A stretch of 64,000 bases of DNA, taken from the NCBI GenBank assembly GCA_000470535.1, contig CBRG010000137.1:26894-90893 (forward strand), written 5' to 3'. The stretch comes from Streptomyces sp. AW19M42 (GTDB lineage Bacteria > Actinomycetota > Actinomycetes > Streptomycetales > Streptomycetaceae). The position numbers and the translations under genes are program-made. The notes under the pieces were generated by a model. The model worked only from the letters and a program-made list of their open reading frames with translations, did no database searches and was not told where the DNA came from. Positions 62,543 to 64,000 of the stretch are shown piece after piece. Numbering within the stretch: position 1 is the stretch's first letter; every line of letters begins with the position of its first letter.

Positions 62543-63078
62543 GGAAACCTTTCCCGGCGCATGGCATGCGGACGGCGACGGATACACCTCGCGAGGACCC
62601 GCGACGCAGCCGCTCGGCACGGCCCGGCCGTTGGTGCGTGGAGAGGACGGGCCGCCGATCGCAAATCAGCATCTGAACCTATTGAATGAAGATCACAGAT
62701 GCCGGGATGTTATCACCGGATCTCCGCCTCGAAGGACGTCAGTTGGGGGCTCTGGAAACGCCAACAAGCCTTGTGTGTAGGCATGTTGAAGGGCCCGCTT
62801 GTTCTGCCGCGGGTGATCGTCGCAACTCTCTTCGTCGGCTCCTCATTAGCTGAGGGGTCTTCACAAAAGGAATGACAATCTCTCACATGTGGGCGTGACG
62901 TGAACAGTGGGTGTTCCGGCAGCCGTGTTCGCGGGCCCCTTGCCGGTCGTGAGTGGCAGGAGTCTGGCATGTGCCATCGTCGCATGCGCGGGCGCCGCGT
63001 CCCGTGCGGCGGTGAGGGCACCGGCGCGGATGCGCGCCAGTGCCCTCGGTCCACTGTCCTCTGCCCCCTCTGCCCCGG
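62543..63078. promoter_or_regulatory. upstream region of the conservon
   Basis: 536 bp between the methyltransferase stop and cvnA, containing AT-rich stretches (62660-62720 and 62830-62890) where the cvn promoter should lie. A small hairpin CCTCA-TTAGC-TGAGG (62841-62855) and the palindrome CACATGTG (62884-62891) are present. No supported gene. Confidence 0.45.
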
Positions 63079-63894
63079 TTACGGCTTGCGGCCCACCGCC
63101 GCGTATCCCGCGCTGATGATGTCGTCCTGGCCGGGGACCGGTTCGCCGAGCTCGGGGTGCCATGCCTCGGCGGCCACGATGCCGGGCTCGACGATCTCCA
63201 GTCCGTCGAAGAACGCGGCGAACTGCTGACGGTTGCGCGGGGCCAGCGTGAGCGTGCTGGCCTTGTACATCTCGTCGACCCTCTGGGCCTTCTCCGGATG
63301 GAAGTCGGCGGTGAGGTGCGAGATCACCATGTGGCTGCCCGGTGCCAGCGCGTCGCAGAGCCTGCTCGTCAGCTCGTAGGCGCCGTCCTCGTCACTCACG
63401 AAGTGCAGGAGCGAGATCAGCGAGAGCGCGACCGGGCGGCTGAAGTCCAGCGTCTTGCGCGCGTGTTCGAGGATGGCGTCCACGTCGCGCGCGTCTGCCT
63501 GCACGTAGTCGATCGCGCCCTGAGGGGTGCCGCTCAGCAGGGCTTCGGCGTGGGCCAGCACGATCGGGTCGTTATCGCAGTAGACGATCCGGGTGGCGGG
63601 CTCGGAACTCTGGGCCACCTGGTGGAGGTTGGGCGCGGTGGGTATCCCCGTACCGATGTCGAGGAACTGTCGGACGCCCTGGCTCGAAAGCCAGCGGGTG
63701 GCGCGGTGCATGAAGGCCCGGTTCACCTTCGCCATCACCGGGACCGTCGGTTCGAGCGCGAGCATCTGGCGTCCCATCGCCTTGTCCACCGGGTAGTTGT
63801 CCTTGCCGCCGAGGAACCAGTCGTACATGCGCGCGGGATGCGGCTTGCTGGTGTCGATGTGCGGGGTGGTGGCGTCGTTCGCCGGTCGGGACAT
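63079..63894 (-). CDS. DUF574-type SAM-dependent methyltransferase
   Basis: 271 residues of the actinobacterial S-adenosyl methyltransferase family (PF04672). N-terminal HPARMYDWFLGGKDNYPVD signature, SAM loop FLDIGTGIPTAPNLHQVA, VYCDNDPIVLAHAEALL and QADARDVD. The ATG at 63894 is preceded by CTGGAG; a start at 63957 is possible. Members are abundant in Streptomyces and are often near conservon or regulatory genes; their substrate is unknown. Confidence 0.9.
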   Translation of the reverse strand: MSRPANDATTPHIDTSKPHPARMYDWFLGGKDNYPVDKAMGRQMLALEPTVPVMAKVNRAFMHRATRWLSSQGVRQFLDIGTGIPTAPNLHQVAQSSEPATRIVYCDNDPIVLAHAEALLSGTPQGAIDYVQADARDVDAILEHARKTLDFSRPVALSLISLLHFVSDEDGAYELTSRLCDALAPGSHMVISHLTADFHPEKAQRVDEMYKASTLTLAPRNRQQFAAFFDGLEIVEPGIVAAEAWHPELGEPVPGQDDIISAGYAAVGRKP

Positions 63895-64000
63895 GGTGAA
63901 CTCCAGAGGGCGTGAGGCGATCAGCTCGCCCCAAGAATATGGAACGGCCTTGCTCACGCGGCCCGGTTCGGATGCGCACCCGGTTCCGCCGCCGGGCGGG

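Overview
This is high-GC actinobacterial DNA, almost certainly from a Streptomyces or close relative. The gene content supports this: a CutS-like sensor kinase, dut beside DUF3093/DUF3710/DUF4193 proteins, a conservon (cvnABCDE) with P450s, and codons with strong third-position G/C bias. Names are assigned by recognising motifs and families; no database search was run.

Layout. (1) 1-15.9 kb is chromosomal backbone: cutS, DUF4193 protein, hypothetical protein, DUF3093, thioesterase, dut and DUF3710. It leads into a complete potassium locus: a 27-aa membrane peptide, kdpF, kdpA, kdpB, kdpC, an orphan ABC ATPase, kdpD and kdpE, followed by an OB-fold protein and DUF3159. (2) 16-21.2 kb: two TrkA-type RCK proteins diverge from a KimA-like K+ transporter, followed by a TrmA/RlmD-family RNA methyltransferase. 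(3) 21.18-32.61 kb is an 11.4-kb genomic island. It is bounded by 70-bp direct repeats (66/70 identical) of the 3' end of the RNA methyltransferase gene. It carries a degenerate IS3-like transposase, an N-terminally truncated Lhr-like helicase and a four-gene Wadjet (JetABCD) anti-plasmid locus of the DUF2397/DUF2398/SMC/DUF2399 kind. Its jetB reads as frameshifted. No integrase remains. (4) 32.6-37 kb is gene-poor accessory DNA: two secreted proteins, an SDR pseudogene, an IS5-like scar and a secreted endonuclease/exonuclease/phosphatase protein. (5) 37.5-41.4 kb is one tightly coupled minus-strand operon: ferredoxin, ferredoxin reductase (frameshifted), dehydrogenase, carboxymuconolactone-decarboxylase domain, P450. 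(6) 41.7-53.1 kb encodes much of corrin-ring synthesis (cobL, cobM, cbiD, cobK, cobIJ, cobH, cobG) and cobN, the last behind a cobalamin riboswitch. An IS1182-type scar follows cobN. (7) 53.7-55.8 kb is a divergent pair: a protein with a ParB-like DGLHR motif and a von Willebrand A protein, around a 17-bp inverted repeat. (8) 56-62.5 kb is a minus-strand conservon, cvnA-cvnB (double roadblock)-cvnC-cvnD-cvnE (P450 lacking ExxR), followed by a second P450 and a crotonase. The window closes with a DUF574-type SAM methyltransferase.

How the parts work together. The Kdp ATPase with KdpDE, the two RCK proteins and the KimA-like importer form a potassium-homeostasis neighbourhood. The island is best read as a defence cassette that entered the 3' end of the methyltransferase gene and kept that gene intact. 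The P450 operon looks like a complete monooxygenase electron chain plus accessory oxidoreductases, but two of its reading frames are broken by apparent one-base deletions. With the one-base change in jetB, this is either decay of accessory genes or residual sequencing error.
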